Notes under the pieces: model-generated
What the model was told of the DNA's origin: nothing
The model's input: only the letters and a program-made list of their open reading frames with translations
The model's database searches: none
Shown: in pieces, positions 1 to 9,553 of the stretch
Layout of the letters: the number at the start of each line of letters is the position of its first letter
How positions within the stretch are numbered: position 1 is the stretch's first letter
Made by a program: the position numbers and the translations under genes
Source: Trinickia symbiotica
GTDB taxonomy: Bacteria > Pseudomonadota > Gammaproteobacteria > Burkholderiales > Burkholderiaceae
Length of the DNA stretch: 64,000 nucleotides
Reading direction: 5' to 3'
Assembly (NCBI RefSeq): GCF_002934455.1
Contig: NZ_PTIR01000010.1
Coordinates: 62,001-126,000 of the forward strand

Positions 1-68
1 GCCTCGACAAACGCGCGCGCGTCTACGTGCAGATCGTCGACGGCAAATGGAAGGTCATCGGCGAATAA
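1..68 (+). CDS. C-terminal end of an ABC transporter substrate-binding protein (partial)
   Basis: An open frame enters from the left edge and ends with TAA at 66-68. The visible tail reads VYVQIVDGKWKVIGE, typical of the last strand of LivJ/LivK-like periplasmic binding proteins of branched-chain amino-acid or amide importers. It lies two bases upstream of a LivH-type permease, so it is most likely the binding protein of the same importer. Only about 21 residues are visible, so substrate and length cannot be judged. Confidence 0.6.
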   Translation, partial: LDKRARVYVQIVDGKWKVIGE

Positions 69-70
69 GC

Positions 71-1129
71 ATGGATTTATCGATCGCGGCCATCCTCGCG
101 CAAGACGGCATCACGACGGGCGCCATTTACGCGCTGCTCGCGCTGGCGCTCGTGCTCGTCTTCTCGGTCACGCGCGTCATCTTCATTCCGCAAGGCGAGT
201 TCGTCTCCTATGGCGCGCTGACGCTCGCGATGCTGCAAGCGAACAAGGCCCCGCCGACGGCACTGCTGTTGATCGCGCTCGGCGTGGCCTGCTTCGTCGT
301 CGAGACGATCGGCGTGGTGCGGCGGCCGGAGCGGCGTCGGCATTGGCCGCGAACGCTTGCGCTCAGCGCCGGCCGCTATCTGCTCTTTCCGCTCGCGGTC
401 TACGCGTTGACGGCGCATTTGGCCGCGCTCGCGCTGCCGATGATCGTCCAGGTCACGTTGACGCTTGCCATCATCGTGCCGATGGGGCCATTCATTTATC
501 GGCTGGCTTACGAGCCCATCGCCGAGGCGACGACGCTGTTGCTCTTGATCGTCGCGGTGGCCGTTCATTTTGCGATGGTCGGTCTCGGGCTGCTCATGTT
601 CGGCGCCGAAGGCTCACGTACGACGCCGTTTTCCGATGCGTCGTTCAGCGTGGGCACCCTCTTGGTGGCCGCGCAGAGCCTGTGGGTCGTCGTGACCGCG
701 CTGGTGCTCATCGTCGCGCTCTACGTCTATTTCGACCGGTCGATTTCGGGCAAGGCACTGCGTGCGACGTCGATCAACCGCCTCGGTGCGCGGCTCGTCG
801 GCATCGGGACGGCGCAGGCCGGGCGGCTCGCGTTCACGCTCGCGGCCGGGCTCGGTGCACTCTCGGGCGTGCTCGTCGCGCCGTTGACGACGATCTACTA
901 CGACTCCGGCTTTCTGATCGGCTTGAAAGGCTTCGTCGGCGCGATCATCGGGGGGCTCGTGAGCTATCCGCTGGCTGCAGCGGGGTCGCTGCTCGTCGGT
1001 CTGCTCGAATCGTATTCGTCGTTCTGGGCGAGCGCCTACAAGGAGATCATCGTCTTCACGCTGATCATCCCGGTGCTGCTGTGGCTCAGCGTTACGCGGC
1101 CCCGCGTGGAAGAAGAGGAGGAGGAGTGA
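71..1129 (+). CDS. Branched-chain amino-acid ABC transporter permease, LivH family
   Basis: Inner-membrane permease of a LivHMGF-type importer, 352 residues. It begins MDLSIAAILAQDGITTGAIYALLALAL, the usual LivH start with a GxxxGAIYALLALG-like first helix, and then has about eight hydrophobic segments. The ATG at 71 is preferred over one at 47 because the earlier one lies inside the upstream gene. It is longer than the common 290-310 residues, with an Arg-rich cytoplasmic insertion near residues 90-105 and an acidic tail of six Glu. Its stop overlaps the GTG start of the next gene by four bases, which implies translational coupling. The substrate (branched-chain amino acids, urea or amides) is not fixed by the sequence. 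Confidence 0.85.
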   Translation: MDLSIAAILAQDGITTGAIYALLALALVLVFSVTRVIFIPQGEFVSYGALTLAMLQANKAPPTALLLIALGVACFVVETIGVVRRPERRRHWPRTLALSAGRYLLFPLAVYALTAHLAALALPMIVQVTLTLAIIVPMGPFIYRLAYEPIAEATTLLLLIVAVAVHFAMVGLGLLMFGAEGSRTTPFSDASFSVGTLLVAAQSLWVVVTALVLIVALYVYFDRSISGKALRATSINRLGARLVGIGTAQAGRLAFTLAAGLGALSGVLVAPLTTIYYDSGFLIGLKGFVGAIIGGLVSYPLAAAGSLLVGLLESYSSFWASAYKEIIVFTLIIPVLLWLSVTRPRVEEEEEE

Positions 1130-2928
1130 AGCGTTTGAGCGCGAACCGTCTCCCATCGCTCAAGAAGCCGTTCTGGCTTTTTCTCGTCGTCATTTTCCTG
1201 CTGCCCGTTCTGCCGGCGCCCGTGCGCGTCCCGGAGTACTGGATCACGCTTTTCAACTACATCGGGCTCTACTCGATCGTCGCCATTGGTCTCGTGCTGT
1301 TGACGGGCATCGGCGGCATGACGAGTTTCGGGCAGGCGGCGTTCGTGGGTATCGGCGCCTATGCCACGGCCTATCTGACGACGAATTTTGCCCTCTCGCC
1401 GTGGCTCGCGCTCATCGCCGGTATCGTGCTGACGGCTGCCATTGCTCTCGTCATCGGCGGCGTGACGATGCGCCTTTCCGGGCATTTTCTGCCGCTCGGC
1501 ACCATCGCCTGGGGCCTGTCGCTCTATTACATCTTTGGCAACGTAGACTGGCTCGGCAAGTACGACGGCATCAACGGCATCCCGGCACTGTCCTTCTTCA
1601 GCCTCTCGCTGGCGTCGGGCCGCGGCATCTACTACCTGATCTGGGCCGTGGCGCTCATGTCGGTCATCTCCGTGCAGAACCTGCTCGACAGCCGGCCCGG
1701 TCGCGCCATTCGCGCGCTACGCGGCGCCAGCGTCATGGCGGAGGCGATGGGCGTCGATACGGTATGGATGCGCATCGTCATCTTCGTCTATTCGGCCGTG
1801 CTCGCCGCCATTTCCGGATTCCTCTACGCGCACCTGCAGCGAGCCGTCAATCCGACGCCGTTCGGCCTAAATCACGGAATCGAATATCTATTCATGGCCG
1901 TCGTGGGAGGCGTCGCGCATGTTTGGGGTGCGATTCTCGGCGCGGCGATTCTCACCGTCCTGCAGGACTACCTGCAGAGCGTGTTGCCGACGCTGTTGGG
2001 CCAGAGCGGCAATTTCGAGATCATCGTCTTCGGCGTGCTCATGGTTGTGCTTCTGCAATATGCGAGGCAGGGCGTTTGGCCGTTCGTCGCGCGTTGGTTT
2101 CCGCGCGACCCGTCGGCTCGCGCTCCCGCATCCGCCGCGGCTTTGCCGCAGCGCACAAAACCGTCGACGGGCGGAGCCTTGCTTGTTGTCGACAGGGTTC
2201 GCAAAACGTTCGGAGGGCTCGTCGCGGTCAACGACGTCAGCTTCGAAGTCGCGGCGGGCGAAATCGTTGCGCTGATCGGACCCAACGGTGCGGGCAAGTC
2301 GACGACGTTCAATCTTGTGACGGGCGTCCTGCGCGCGACGAGCGGCACGATTCGCTTCGCCGGCGAGCGCATCGACACGCTCCGTTCACGTGAAATCGTG
2401 CGGCGCGGGATCGCCCGGACGTTTCAGCATGTCAAGCTGGTGCCCGGCATGACGGTGCTCGAGAACGTCACACTCGGCGCTCACCTGCGCGGATCGACTG
2501 GCATCTCGCGCAGCATCGCTCGGCTGAACGCGGCCGAGGAGGGTCGCTTGCTGGCCGAAGCCGCCAGCCAGCTCCGGCGCGTCGGGCTCGAGCAGCATAT
2601 GGACGACGAGGCGGGCAGCCTCGCCCTTGGGCAGCAGCGAATCCTCGAGATCGCCCGTGCGCTTTGCTGCGATCCGGTGTTGCTGCTGCTCGACGAGCCC
2701 GCCGCGGGGCTTCGGTACCAGGAAAAGCAGCGGCTTGGCGAGTTGCTGCGTAGGCTCAAGGCCGAGGGTATGAGCATTTTGCTCGTCGAGCACGATATGG
2801 ATTTCGTCATGAACCTGGCCGATAGAGTCGTCGTCATGGAGTTCGGCACACGCATCGCGCACGGTTTGCCGCGGGAAGTTCAAAACGACCCGGCCGTGCT
2901 GGAAGCCTATCTCGGCGGAGTGGAGTAG
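1126..2928 (+). CDS. Fused LivM permease and LivG ATP-binding protein of a branched-chain amino-acid ABC transporter
   Basis: A 600-residue fusion. Residues about 1-335 are a LivM-like permease (around nine hydrophobic segments, with GMTSFGQAAFVGIGAY as the conserved family motif). Residues about 350-600 are a LivG-like ATPase with Walker A GPNGAGKST at 385-393, signature LALGQQRIL near 499 and Walker B LLLLDEP near 521. The GTG start at 1126 overlaps the livH stop and follows a purine-rich GAGGAGG stretch. Fusing the permease to its ATPase guarantees 1:1 assembly. The linker (about 335-350) is Ala/Pro-rich. Such fusions occur in Burkholderiaceae. The third open frame that overlaps the 5' half is a shadow. 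Confidence 0.88.
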   Translation: MKRLSANRLPSLKKPFWLFLVVIFLLPVLPAPVRVPEYWITLFNYIGLYSIVAIGLVLLTGIGGMTSFGQAAFVGIGAYATAYLTTNFALSPWLALIAGIVLTAAIALVIGGVTMRLSGHFLPLGTIAWGLSLYYIFGNVDWLGKYDGINGIPALSFFSLSLASGRGIYYLIWAVALMSVISVQNLLDSRPGRAIRALRGASVMAEAMGVDTVWMRIVIFVYSAVLAAISGFLYAHLQRAVNPTPFGLNHGIEYLFMAVVGGVAHVWGAILGAAILTVLQDYLQSVLPTLLGQSGNFEIIVFGVLMVVLLQYARQGVWPFVARWFPRDPSARAPASAAALPQRTKPSTGGALLVVDRVRKTFGGLVAVNDVSFEVAAGEIVALIGPNGAGKSTTFNLVTGVLRATSGTIRFAGERIDTLRSREIVRRGIARTFQHVKLVPGMTVLENVTLGAHLRGSTGISRSIARLNAAEEGRLLAEAASQLRRVGLEQHMDDEAGSLALGQQRILEIARALCCDPVLLLLDEPAAGLRYQEKQRLGELLRRLKAEGMSILLVEHDMDFVMNLADRVVVMEFGTRIAHGLPREVQNDPAVLEAYLGGVE

Positions 2929-2930
2929 CC

Positions 2931-3689
2931 ATGCACGAAACTGCGACAACGCCGATTCTCGCCGCGTCGGAACTCTCCGTGCGCTACGGGAAGGTCGAGG
3001 CGCTGCACGGCGTCTCGCTCGAAGTCTGCCGTGGGCAGATCGTCAGCGTGATCGGGCCGAACGGCGCGGGCAAGTCCACACTGCTCAATGCGGTCATGGG
3101 CGCGCTGCCGCCGGCAGGGCTTGCGGTCGGGCATATCCGGTACGGCGGTGAGGACATCGCCGCGCTGCCCATCGAGAAGCGCGTGGCACGTGGGATGTGC
3201 CTGGTACCAGAAAAACGTGAATTGTTCGCGTCGATGACGGTCGAGGACAACCTGGTGCTGGGCGCCTATCGCCGCAAGCGCGCAGGCGACCGTAATTTCC
3301 TGGATCAGCTCGACACCGTCCTGGAGCTGTTCCCGCGCCTCGCCGAGCGCCGGAAGCAAGCTGCCGCGACGCTGTCGGGCGGGGAGCGGCAAATGCTCGC
3401 GCTCGGGCGCGCGCTGATGGGCAAGCCCGACCTCCTGATGCTCGACGAGCCGAGCCTCGGGTTGGCGCCGCTCATCGTCAAAGAGATTTTCCATATCATC
3501 AGCGCGTTGCGGCGGACGGGCGTGGCGATACTCCTCATCGAACAGAACGCGCGCGCGGCGTTGCAGATTTCCGACTACGGCTACGTGCTGGAAACGGGGG
3601 AAGTGGCGCTGTCGGGCAACGCCGACGCGCTCGCGCATAACCCTCGGGTGGTCGAGACATATCTCGGGCTTGCGAAGAAGACGGCGTGA
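2931..3689 (+). CDS. livF: Branched-chain amino-acid ABC transporter ATP-binding protein, LivF family
   Basis: Second ATPase of the importer, 252 residues, slightly longer than the usual 235. Walker A is GPNGAGKST at 42-50, the ABC signature is LSGGERQ at 148-154, and a Walker B LLMLDEPSLGLAP follows. The fragment VPEKRELFASMTVEDNL is characteristic of LivF. The ATG lies two bases after the livM-livG stop, so the genes are cotranscribed. It pairs with the LivG domain of the upstream fusion to power import. The gene symbol is by family, since the substrate is not proven. Confidence 0.87.
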   Translation: MHETATTPILAASELSVRYGKVEALHGVSLEVCRGQIVSVIGPNGAGKSTLLNAVMGALPPAGLAVGHIRYGGEDIAALPIEKRVARGMCLVPEKRELFASMTVEDNLVLGAYRRKRAGDRNFLDQLDTVLELFPRLAERRKQAAATLSGGERQMLALGRALMGKPDLLMLDEPSLGLAPLIVKEIFHIISALRRTGVAILLIEQNARAALQISDYGYVLETGEVALSGNADALAHNPRVVETYLGLAKKTA

Positions 3690-3801
3690 GCCGGCCGGTA
3701 GTTCGCGCGGCACGGATTGGGATAATGCGCACCCACGCTATTGTCCCGCTCGCCCGCGATGCCTGTGTCGCGGAGCGCCCGCTTCGCCAGCGGAAGACGG
3801 T

Positions 3802-3817
3802 TGTTTCACGTGAAACC
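3802..3817. promoter_or_regulatory. parS site 1 (ParB-binding palindrome)
   Basis: The bases TGTTTCACGTGAAACC contain the 14-bp palindrome GTTTCACGTGAAAC at 3803-3816 and match the widespread chromosomal parS consensus TGTTTCACGTGAAACA at 15 of 16 positions. It lies about 110 bp upstream of mnmG and 2.9 kb upstream of parA-parB, where ParB would load to form the origin-proximal partition complex. Confidence 0.88.
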
Positions 3818-3863
3818 TCCGTTAGCTGTTTAACGTAGAACACGGCTCCTCCGACGAACCCGC

Positions 3864-3869
3864 TATAAT
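3864..3869 (+). promoter_or_regulatory. Probable -10 element of the mnmG-rsmG-parAB promoter
   Basis: A perfect TATAAT lies 56 bases before the mnmG start. No good -35 hexamer is found 16-18 bases upstream, so the promoter is either activator-dependent or the match is fortuitous. The parS site lies about 50 bp upstream, so ParB spreading could affect it. Confidence 0.4.
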
Positions 3870-3924
3870 TTCGCGCATATCCTTTCTCGACAGGCCCGCG
3901 CGTATTCTCGTCGCGGGATCCGCA

Positions 3925-5889
3925 ATGCTTTATCCCACAGAATTTGACGTCATCGTCGTCGGCGGTGGCCACGCCGGCACGGAGGCCGCTTTGGCCTCCG
4001 CGCGCATGGGCGCGAAGGCGCTGCTGCTGACACACAATATCGAAACGCTCGGACAAATGAGCTGCAACCCGTCAATCGGCGGTATCGGCAAGGGCCACTT
4101 GGTCAAGGAAGTCGATGCGCTGGGCGGTGCGATGGCAGCCGCAACGGACGAGGCCGGCATCCAGTTCCGAATTCTCAATTCGTCGAAAGGGCCCGCAGTC
4201 CGCGCCACGCGCGCACAGGCGGATCGCGTGCTCTATAAGAAGGCGATTCGTCATCGGCTCGAAAACCAGCCGAATCTTTGGCTGTTCCAGCAGGCCGTCG
4301 AGGATTTAATGGTCGAAGGGGATCGTGTCGTCGGTGCCGTGACGCAGGTTGGCATCCGTTTTCGCTCGCGCGCCGTCGTGCTGACGGCTGGCACATTCCT
4401 CGATGGAAAGATTCACGTCGGCCTCAACAACTACACGGGGGGCCGCGCCGGCGATCCGGCCGCCGTTTCGCTGTCGGCGCGCTTGAAGGAACTGAAGCTG
4501 CCGCAAGGTCGGCTGAAGACGGGTACGCCGCCGCGGATCGACGGTCGCTCGATCGATTTTTCGAAGCTCGAAGAGCAACCGGGCGACCTCGATCCGATCC
4601 CCGTATTCTCCTTCCTTGGCCATGTGGAGCAGCATCCGCGCCAATTGCCGTGCTGGGTGACGCATACGAACGAGGCGACGCACGACATCATCCGCGGCGG
4701 GCTCGACCGGTCGCCGATGTATACGGGCGTCATCGAAGGGGTGGGGCCGCGCTACTGCCCGTCGATCGAGGACAAGATTCACCGATTCGCGTCGAAGACG
4801 TCGCACCAGATTTTCCTCGAGCCCGAAGGTTTGACGACGAACGAGTTCTACCCGAACGGGATCTCGACGAGCCTGCCGTTCGACGTCCAGCTCGCGCTCG
4901 TGCACTCCATGCGCGGACTCGAGAATGCACACATCCTGCGTCCTGGCTATGCGATCGAGTACGACTACTTCGATCCCCGTGCGCTGAAGGCCTCGTTGGA
5001 GACGAAGGCGATCAAAGGGCTCTTCTTTGCGGGGCAGATCAACGGCACGACCGGCTACGAGGAGGCCGCCGCGCAAGGTTTGCTCGCCGGCATCAACGCG
5101 GGTTGCTTCGTGCTCGACAAGGCACCGTGGTCCCCACGGCGCGACCAAGCCTACCTCGGTGTGCTCGTCGACGATCTCGTGACGCGCGGCGTTTCGGAGC
5201 CGTATCGTATGTTCACGAGCCGCGCCGAGTACCGTCTCAGCCTCCGCGAGGACAACGCCGACATGCGGCTGACGGAGATCGGGCGCGAGCTTGGCGTCGT
5301 CGATGATGTCCGCTGGGACGCGTTTTCGCGCAAGCGCGATGCTGTTTCACGTGAAACAGAGCGCCTGCGGGCGACGTGGGTGAACCCGAAGACCCTTTCT
5401 GCCGAGGAAGCGACGGCGTTGCTCGGCAAGCCGATCGATCACGAATACAGTCTCGCGGATCTGCTGCGTCGCCCCGGCGTGACGTATGACGGGATCTGTG
5501 GCCTGCGCGGCGGCGAGTGTGGCCCGGCCGAGCCGCTCGCGGACGATCCGGTATTGCTGGCTCAGATCAAGGAGCAGATCGAGATCGGCGTGAAGTACCA
5601 AGGCTACATCGAGCGCCAGGCCGACGAGATCGAGCGCAACGAGGCCAACGAGAACACGCGCCTGCCGGAGGGCATCGATTACATGGCGGTGCGTGGACTG
5701 TCGTTCGAAGCGCGGCAAAAGCTCAATCAGTTCCGTCCGGAAACGATCGGGCAAGCATCGCGCATTTCGGGCATCACACCGGCGACGATCTCGCTGCTGA
5801 TGGTTCATCTGAAGAAAGGGCTCGGTCGGCGCGCCGCGCCTCTCACGAACGACGATCATGGCGCGGACGCCGCTTCGGTTGCGCAATGA
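3925..5889 (+). CDS. mnmG: tRNA uridine-5-carboxymethylaminomethyl modification enzyme MnmG (GidA)
   Basis: FAD-dependent protein that, with MnmE, installs the carboxymethylaminomethyl group on wobble U34 of certain tRNAs. It has 654 residues, close to the family norm. The N-terminal FAD motif is GGGHAG at 13-18, followed by the family signatures [22 protein letters not shown] and TGTPPRI. The C-terminal end has the [16 protein letters not shown] segment. The partner mnmE is 33 kb away on the opposite strand (38940-40343), unlike in genomes where the two genes adjoin. The coding region contains a perfect parS site at 5343-5358. Its stop overlaps the rsmG start (ATGA). Confidence 0.97.
   Translation: MLYPTEFDVIVVGGGHAGTEAALASARMGAKALLLTHNIETLGQMSCNPSIGGIGKGHLVKEVDALGGAMAAATDEAGIQFRILNSSKGPAVRATRAQADRVLYKKAIRHRLENQPNLWLFQQAVEDLMVEGDRVVGAVTQVGIRFRSRAVVLTAGTFLDGKIHVGLNNYTGGRAGDPAAVSLSARLKELKLPQGRLKTGTPPRIDGRSIDFSKLEEQPGDLDPIPVFSFLGHVEQHPRQLPCWVTHTNEATHDIIRGGLDRSPMYTGVIEGVGPRYCPSIEDKIHRFASKTSHQIFLEPEGLTTNEFYPNGISTSLPFDVQLALVHSMRGLENAHILRPGYAIEYDYFDPRALKASLETKAIKGLFFAGQINGTTGYEEAAAQGLLAGINAGCFVLDKAPWSPRRDQAYLGVLVDDLVTRGVSEPYRMFTSRAEYRLSLREDNADMRLTEIGRELGVVDDVRWDAFSRKRDAVSRETERLRATWVNPKTLSAEEATALLGKPIDHEYSLADLLRRPGVTYDGICGLRGGECGPAEPLADDPVLLAQIKEQIEIGVKYQGYIERQADEIERNEANENTRLPEGIDYMAVRGLSFEARQKLNQFRPETIGQASRISGITPATISLLMVHLKKGLGRRAAPLTNDDHGADAASVAQ
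5343..5358. promoter_or_regulatory. parS site 2, inside mnmG (perfect 16-bp consensus)
   Basis: TGTTTCACGTGAAACA is a perfect palindrome and an exact match to the chromosomal parS consensus. It lies within the mnmG reading frame and encodes the residues VSRET, so the coding sequence accommodates the site. It lies about 1.5 kb from site 1 and 1.3 kb upstream of parA. Confidence 0.92.
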
Positions 5890-6596
5890 CGGCGCCGCGT
5901 CCGAATTCGCGGCAAGCGATCGACCGAAATACGCTCGATGAGCTGTTGCGGGGCGGGGCGGTCGCGCTCGGCATCGCTCTGAGCGACGAGCAGGTGGAGC
6001 GGCTCCTCGATTACGTGGCGTTGCTCGCGAAGTGGAACACCGTCTACAACCTGACGGCGATTCGCGATCCGCGCCAGATGCTCGTCCAGCACATTCTCGA
6101 TTCGCTTTCGATCGTGCCGCATCTCGCGGCGCGCGAGGGGGCGACGATTCTCGACGTCGGATCGGGTGGCGGGCTGCCCGGGATCGTGCTGGCCATCGCG
6201 TTTCCCGAGCGGGCGATCACGCTCAACGACATCGTGCAGAAAAAGACGGCTTTTCAGGCGCAGGCCAAAGCCGAATTGAAGCTGGCCAACGTTTCGGTGG
6301 TGACAGGGCGCGTCGAAACGCTGCGTCCCGGCATCGAAGTGTCGGGAAAATTCGACGCCATCGTCTCGCGCGCATTCGCAGAGCTCGCCGATTTCGTTAC
6401 ACTTTCGCGGCACTTGGTCAGCGCGCGAGGATCGATCTGGGCGATGAAAGGCGTGCGCCCCGATGCGGAGATTTCACGCCTGCCGACCGATGCGCGCGCG
6501 ATGCAAGTCGTCCGATTGGCGGTGCCGTCGCTCGACGCGGAGCGGCATCTGGTCGAGGTGATGATCGAACATGGCGAGCCGATCGGCTCGCGCTAA
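5886..6596 (+). CDS. rsmG: 16S rRNA (guanine-527-N7)-methyltransferase RsmG (GidB)
   Basis: SAM-dependent methyltransferase that modifies G527 of 16S rRNA. It has 236 residues. The SAM motif [17 protein letters not shown] is clear, and [13 protein letters not shown] and HILDSLS upstream are RsmG signatures. The ATG at 5886 overlaps the mnmG stop by four bases (ATGA), which fixes the start and implies coupling. A 72-base gap separates it from parA in the same direction, the classical gidA-gidB-parA-parB order. Confidence 0.95.
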   Translation: MTAPRPNSRQAIDRNTLDELLRGGAVALGIALSDEQVERLLDYVALLAKWNTVYNLTAIRDPRQMLVQHILDSLSIVPHLAAREGATILDVGSGGGLPGIVLAIAFPERAITLNDIVQKKTAFQAQAKAELKLANVSVVTGRVETLRPGIEVSGKFDAIVSRAFAELADFVTLSRHLVSARGSIWAMKGVRPDAEISRLPTDARAMQVVRLAVPSLDAERHLVEVMIEHGEPIGSR

Positions 6597-6668
6597 CGGC
6601 ATGCGGCAAGGGCTCACGGCAGAAAAGCGCGGTGAAGAACTGAAGTAGCTCCGAGGATCCAGGAAACG

Positions 6669-7439
6669 ATGGCAAAAATCTTCTGCGTCGCGAATCAGAA
6701 GGGCGGTGTGGGTAAGACGACGACGGCGGTCAACCTCGCCGCGAGTCTCGTATCGCAGGAGCAGCGCGTCTTGCTGATCGATCTCGATCCGCAGGGCAAT
6801 GCGACGATGGGTAGCGGCATCAACAAGGCCGAGTGCGAAAACACCGTTTATGAAGTGCTCGTCGACGGTGTCTCTGTCGCCGATGCGCGCAAGAAGCCGG
6901 ACGCAGTCGGTTACGACGTTCTGCCGGCGAACCGCGAACTCGCGGGTGCGGAGATCGAGCTCGTCGACGTGGAAAACCGCGAGCGACAATTGAAGGAAGC
7001 GATCGCACACGTCGCGAGCGACTACGACTTCATTTTGATCGACTGCCCGCCCGCGCTTTCGCTTTTGACGCTGAACGGACTCTGCGCGGCGCACGGCGTC
7101 GTCATTCCGATGCAGTGCGAGTACTTCGCGCTCGAAGGGCTCTCGGACCTCGTCAACACCATCAAGCAGGTGCATGCGAATCTCAATCGCGATCTGAAGA
7201 TCATCGGCCTTTTGCGCGTGATGTTCGATCCTCGCATCACGCTGCAGCAACAGGTTTCCGACCAGCTCAAGGAGCACTTCGGCGACAAGGTGTTCGACGC
7301 GGTGATTCCGCGCAACGTGCGGCTTGCGGAGGCGCCGAGCTACGGCTTGCCGGGCGTGGTATTCGACAGGGCGTCGCGCGGTGCGCAAGCCTATGTGCAG
7401 TTCGGCGCGGAGATGATTGAACGCGTGCGCGCGCTCTGA
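6669..7439 (+). CDS. parA: Chromosome-partitioning ATPase ParA (Soj)
   Basis: Deviant Walker-type ATPase that moves ParB-parS complexes on the nucleoid. It has 256 residues, the length of chromosomal Soj/ParA, without the extra N-terminal DNA-binding domain of plasmid type Ia ParA. The deviant Walker A KGGVGKTT is at 11-18 with the signature Lys at 11, followed by LLIDLDPQGNAT (A') and LIDCPPALSLLTLNGL (Walker B region). A GGATCCAGGAAACG stretch precedes the ATG. It is followed after 40 bases by parB. Confidence 0.96.
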   Translation: MAKIFCVANQKGGVGKTTTAVNLAASLVSQEQRVLLIDLDPQGNATMGSGINKAECENTVYEVLVDGVSVADARKKPDAVGYDVLPANRELAGAEIELVDVENRERQLKEAIAHVASDYDFILIDCPPALSLLTLNGLCAAHGVVIPMQCEYFALEGLSDLVNTIKQVHANLNRDLKIIGLLRVMFDPRITLQQQVSDQLKEHFGDKVFDAVIPRNVRLAEAPSYGLPGVVFDRASRGAQAYVQFGAEMIERVRAL

Positions 7440-7479
7440 CGCGCCGCGCGAGACGAAAAAGCGGAAACGCGAGGAAAGC

Positions 7480-8370
7480 ATGAATGCGGTAGCGAAGAAG
7501 AAGGGATTGGGACGCGGTCTCGAGGCTCTGCTCGGTGGTAGCACCGATATCACGGCCGCCGCGAAAAGCGAAGGGGCGCCGAACGTGCTGCCGCTCGCGA
7601 GGCTGCAGGCCGGCAAGTATCAGCCGCGCACGCGCATGGATGAAGGCAGCTTGCAGGAGCTCGCCGCGAGCATCCGTGCGCAAGGCTTGATGCAGCCGAT
7701 ACTCGTTCGCCCGGTATCGGCCGAGAAGTACGAAATCATCGCGGGGGAGCGGCGCTTTCGCGCGGCGCATCTCGCGGGCCTCGAGGAAGTGCCGGTGCTC
7801 GTCAAGGACGTGCCCGACCAGGCCGCCGCCGCGATGGCGCTGATCGAGAACATTCAGCGCGAGGACTTGAATCCGCTCGAAGAGGCGCAGGGCATCCAGC
7901 GGCTGCTCGACGAGTTCCAGTTCACGCACGAGCAGGCCGCTGAATCGGTCGGGCGCTCGCGCAGCGCCGTCTCGAATCTGCTGCGCCTGCTCAACCTTGC
8001 GGCGCCCGTGCAGACCATGCTGCTCGCCGGCGATCTCGACATGGGACACGCGCGCGCGCTGCTCGCCGTGGATGCCGCTTCGCAAATCACGCTCGCGAAC
8101 CAGGTCGTGAACAAGGGGATGTCGGTGCGCGAGACCGAGCGCCTCGTCGCGGCGACGACGAAGGCCGAGCCGGCCGTGAAGGCGCGCGTCAACCATCATG
8201 ACGGCGGGCGCGACACGCGGCGCCTCGAAGAGGAGCTTTCCGATCTGCTCGCGGCTTCCGTGAAGATCAAGCTCGGCCGCCGCGGGCGCGGTCAGCTCCA
8301 GATCGATTTCGGCGATCTCGACGCGCTCGAGGGGATCCTCGCGCGCTTGCGCGGCGGGCCCGCGGCGTGA
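7480..8370 (+). CDS. parB: Chromosome-partitioning protein ParB (Spo0J)
   Basis: CTP-dependent DNA clamp that loads at parS. It has 296 residues. The start MNAVAKKKGLGRGLEALLGG is the canonical ParA-interacting N-terminus, so ATG 7480 (preceded by GAGGAAAGC) is preferred over an upstream in-frame ATG at 7417 inside parA. GERRFRA at 89-95 is the CTP-binding box, ENIQREDLNPLEEA at about 123-136 follows, and the helix-turn-helix around 150-175 reads parS. The C-terminal dimer domain ends RRGRGQLQIDFGDLDALEGI. Confidence 0.95.
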   Translation: MNAVAKKKGLGRGLEALLGGSTDITAAAKSEGAPNVLPLARLQAGKYQPRTRMDEGSLQELAASIRAQGLMQPILVRPVSAEKYEIIAGERRFRAAHLAGLEEVPVLVKDVPDQAAAAMALIENIQREDLNPLEEAQGIQRLLDEFQFTHEQAAESVGRSRSAVSNLLRLLNLAAPVQTMLLAGDLDMGHARALLAVDAASQITLANQVVNKGMSVRETERLVAATTKAEPAVKARVNHHDGGRDTRRLEEELSDLLAASVKIKLGRRGRGQLQIDFGDLDALEGILARLRGGPAA

Positions 8371-8395
8371 GCCGCGGCGCACGTCGCCCTCGATC

Positions 8396-9553
8396 ATGAC
8401 GGCAGCCGACAAGGCGCGGCCCGCCCGCGCGAGCTGGCCGCTTCGCATGCGGCAATGCATTTCGTTCGTGGCGAAGGAGCCGATCCTGTCCGTGCTCGTC
8501 GTCGCGCTCGCCGCATTGCAGTGGCGGCATCCACAAGCATGGGGCGAATTGCCGCACCTCGTCGACTGGCCGACCGTCACGACGCTCGCGGGGCTCTTGA
8601 TATTGACGAAAGCGGTCGAGCTGTCGGGCTTCCTGATGTGGCTCGCGCATCGCGTCGTGCATCGCGTGCATTCGGAACGCGCGCTCGCGTTCTTGTTGAT
8701 CGGGCTCGCCGCCGTGCTGTCGATGCTCGTCACGAACGATGTCGCGCTCTTCGTCGTCGTGCCGCTCGTGCTGTCGCTGAACCGCCTGACCCCATTGCCC
8801 ATCAAGCGGCTCACGATCTTCGCGGCGCTCTCCGTCAACGCGGGCTCGATCCTGACACCGCTCGGCAACCCGCAGAACCTGTTTCTCTGGCAGACGAGCG
8901 GCGTTTCGTTCGGACGCTTCGTGCTTGCGCTCGCTCCGCTTTGCGCCGTATTGATGGCGATGCTGTACGGCCTTGCGGCGTGCACCTTCGCGGGCCGGCC
9001 GCTCGACCTCTCGCGCGATGCGCCGACCGAGCGCGTCGACCGCGCCTATGCGGCAACGGCGGCGCTGCTCTTCGTCGCGTTCGTGCTGCTCGCCGATTCG
9101 CACCATCCGGGCATCGGCCTTGCCGGCATCGCGCTCGGCTTTCTCGTCTGGCGGCGCGATGCCGTGCTGAAGATCGACTGGGTGCTGCTCCTCGTTTTCG
9201 TGCTCATGTTCATCGTGCTTCGCAGCGTTGCGGCGTTGCCGCCGATACGCGAGACGATCGCGACGTTCGAGCTCGGCAAGCCGCTTTCGGCCTATCTCTC
9301 GGCGGCCGTGCTTTCCCAGGGCATCAGCAACGTCCCCGCGGCGATCATGCTGGCCGAGTTCACGAAGGATTGGCGAGCGCTCGCGTTCGGTGTGAGCGTC
9401 GGCGGTTTCGGCATTGCCATCGGATCGCTCGCGAATCTGATCGCCGTGAGGCTCGCCCGTGAGCGTGGGATCTGGCTTGGATTCCATCTCGTCTCGATCC
9501 CGTTCTGGGTCATCGGCGGGGCACTCGGCGCGTGGTTGCTGACCCTGCGTTGA
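8396..9553 (+). CDS. SLC13 / ArsB-NhaD superfamily anion transporter
   Basis: Polytopic inner-membrane protein of 385 residues with about ten hydrophobic segments. Motifs typical of the ion-transporter superfamily are LTNDVALFVVVPL-like (here LVTNDVALFVVVPLVLSL) and NAGSILTPLGNPQNLFLW, with SQGISNVPAAIMLAEF near the C-terminus. These mark the two inverted substrate-binding repeats. The substrate (arsenite, citrate-like anion or cation/proton exchange) cannot be assigned. It starts 25 bases after parB and may be cotranscribed with it; a strong promoter follows it for the ATP synthase operon. Confidence 0.75.
   Translation: MTAADKARPARASWPLRMRQCISFVAKEPILSVLVVALAALQWRHPQAWGELPHLVDWPTVTTLAGLLILTKAVELSGFLMWLAHRVVHRVHSERALAFLLIGLAAVLSMLVTNDVALFVVVPLVLSLNRLTPLPIKRLTIFAALSVNAGSILTPLGNPQNLFLWQTSGVSFGRFVLALAPLCAVLMAMLYGLAACTFAGRPLDLSRDAPTERVDRAYAATAALLFVAFVLLADSHHPGIGLAGIALGFLVWRRDAVLKIDWVLLLVFVLMFIVLRSVAALPPIRETIATFELGKPLSAYLSAAVLSQGISNVPAAIMLAEFTKDWRALAFGVSVGGFGIAIGSLANLIAVRLARERGIWLGFHLVSIPFWVIGGALGAWLLTLR

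Noticed and set aside
2382-2397. CACGTG-centred sequence resembling parS inside the LivM-LivG gene
   Set aside because: Only about half of the flanking positions match the parS consensus and the palindrome is broken, so it is within chance expectation for a GC-rich gene.
7267-8985. Long open frame antisense to parA-parB
   Set aside because: No motifs, overlaps three real genes, and its composition mirrors them.
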